From: Ignavibacteriota bacterium
GTDB taxonomy: Bacteria; Bacteroidota; Ignavibacteria; Ignavibacteriales; Melioribacteraceae
Direction of reading: 5' to 3'
Assembly (NCBI GenBank): GCA_013112585.1
Contig: JABFGH010000007.1
Location: 1-64,000, forward strand
Length of the DNA stretch: 64,000 bases
Part shown: piece after piece, positions 63,631-64,000 of the stretch
Numbering within the stretch: position 1 is the first letter of the stretch
Layout of the letters: every line of letters starts with the position of its first letter
The notes under the pieces: model-generated
Databases searched by the model: none
Told to the model about the DNA's origin: nothing
Seen by the model: the letters and a program-made list of their open reading frames with translations, nothing else
Translations under genes and position numbers: made by a program

Positions 63631-64000
63631 TTATTTTGAAGGAGGATTTTTAGGCAGAGAAAAAATAAATTTGCTTCCTTTATTAACGCTGCTTTCAACC
63701 CAAATTTTACCGCCGTGTTTTTCGATAATTTCTTTACATAAATTAAGCCCTAACCCGGAGCCCTCTTCGTTGAGGGTTCCTTTACTTGTAAATAGTGAAT
63801 CTATTTTAAATAAATTATCAATATAGTTTTCAGCAATTCCAACACCATTATCTTTAACGGTAATATGAATTTCGTTTTCATGAATAGATGAAGAGAGAGT
63901 TACTTTTCCATTACGATTAGTGAATTTTATACTATTAGATATCAAATTTCGAAGCACCAGATAAATCATATTTTTATCAGCAGGTACAATAATATTAGCA
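63631..64000 (-). CDS. C-terminal HATPase part of a sensor histidine kinase (truncated by window edge)
   Basis: The frame continues without a stop to the right edge (reading ANIIVPADKN before the first Met), so the apparent start at 63969 is internal. Visible motifs: N box LVLRNLISNSIKFTN, G1 DNGVGIAE, F box LFKIDSLFTSKG, G2 GSGLGLNLCKEI, and the family's end KGSKFIFSLP. The H box and sensor lie outside the window. Confidence 0.9.
   Translation of the reverse strand, partial: ANIIVPADKNMIYLVLRNLISNSIKFTNRNGKVTLSSSIHENEIHITVKDNGVGIAENYIDNLFKIDSLFTSKGTLNEEGSGLGLNLCKEIIEKHGGKIWVESSVNKGSKFIFSLPKNPPSK

Overview
The window looks like chromosome of an AT-rich, Gram-negative member of the Bacteroidota/Ignavibacteriota group, most likely Ignavibacteria. 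The evidence is six secreted proteins ending in a 'NYPNPFNPST'-type type IX secretion (T9SS) sorting domain, a TonB-dependent receptor, RND and TolC envelope proteins, a propeller-type sensor kinase, and many short palindromic repeats between genes. This assignment is inference from style and gene content; there is no rRNA or other phylogenetic marker. I saw no tRNA, rRNA, CRISPR array, prophage or intact insertion sequence.

Layout. 0-2 kb: the tail of an unknown gene and a secreted beta-helix protein. 2.2-9.9 kb: a complete Na+-translocating NADH:quinone reductase operon (nqrABCDEF), followed by a CBS-domain gene, the flavin transferase apbE and a small Cys-rich NqrM-like gene, so pump and maturation factors sit together. 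10.4-14.2 kb: two T9SS cargo proteins with a decayed gene between them. 14.6-22.1 kb: a U32 (TrhP-like) protein, an MFS transporter and a compact signalling cassette (PAS histidine kinase, NtrC-type sigma-54 activator, receiver-PP2C phosphatase). 22.1-22.9 kb: a gene-free cluster of about nine palindromes. 22.9-27.7 kb (minus strand): a DUF4922/HIT-like protein, a two-domain glycosyltransferase and a TonB-dependent receptor, divergent from a propeller histidine kinase and its LuxR-type regulator (27.9-31.8 kb). 32-46.6 kb: mostly secreted proteins (M36 metallopeptidase, outer-membrane barrel, SGNH-like hydrolase, propeller protein, lipoproteins, M19 dipeptidase) plus an isoprenoid-synthase-like protein. 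46.8-56.2 kb: MFS, radical SAM and NUDIX genes, a probable small RNA, a 1358-residue PAS kinase, a small gene behind a sigma-54-type promoter, and an orphan CheB. 56.3-62.3 kb: a four-gene heavy-metal RND efflux operon ending in a clear terminator. 62.4-64 kb: a THUMP-like methyltransferase and the end of another histidine kinase.

Three observations stand out. First, palindromic repeat elements that also occur between genes sit in frame at the same loop of the T9SS sorting domain in three neighbouring genes and in one decayed remnant (38.7-42.4 kb). Second, an M19 dipeptidase carries a sorting-domain-like module near its N-terminus rather than at its C-terminus. Third, a minus-strand transcription unit of about 170 nt (49.88-50.08 kb) has a near-consensus promoter, three hairpins and a terminator but no substantial reading frame; one hairpin pairs a Shine-Dalgarno-like with an anti-Shine-Dalgarno-like sequence.
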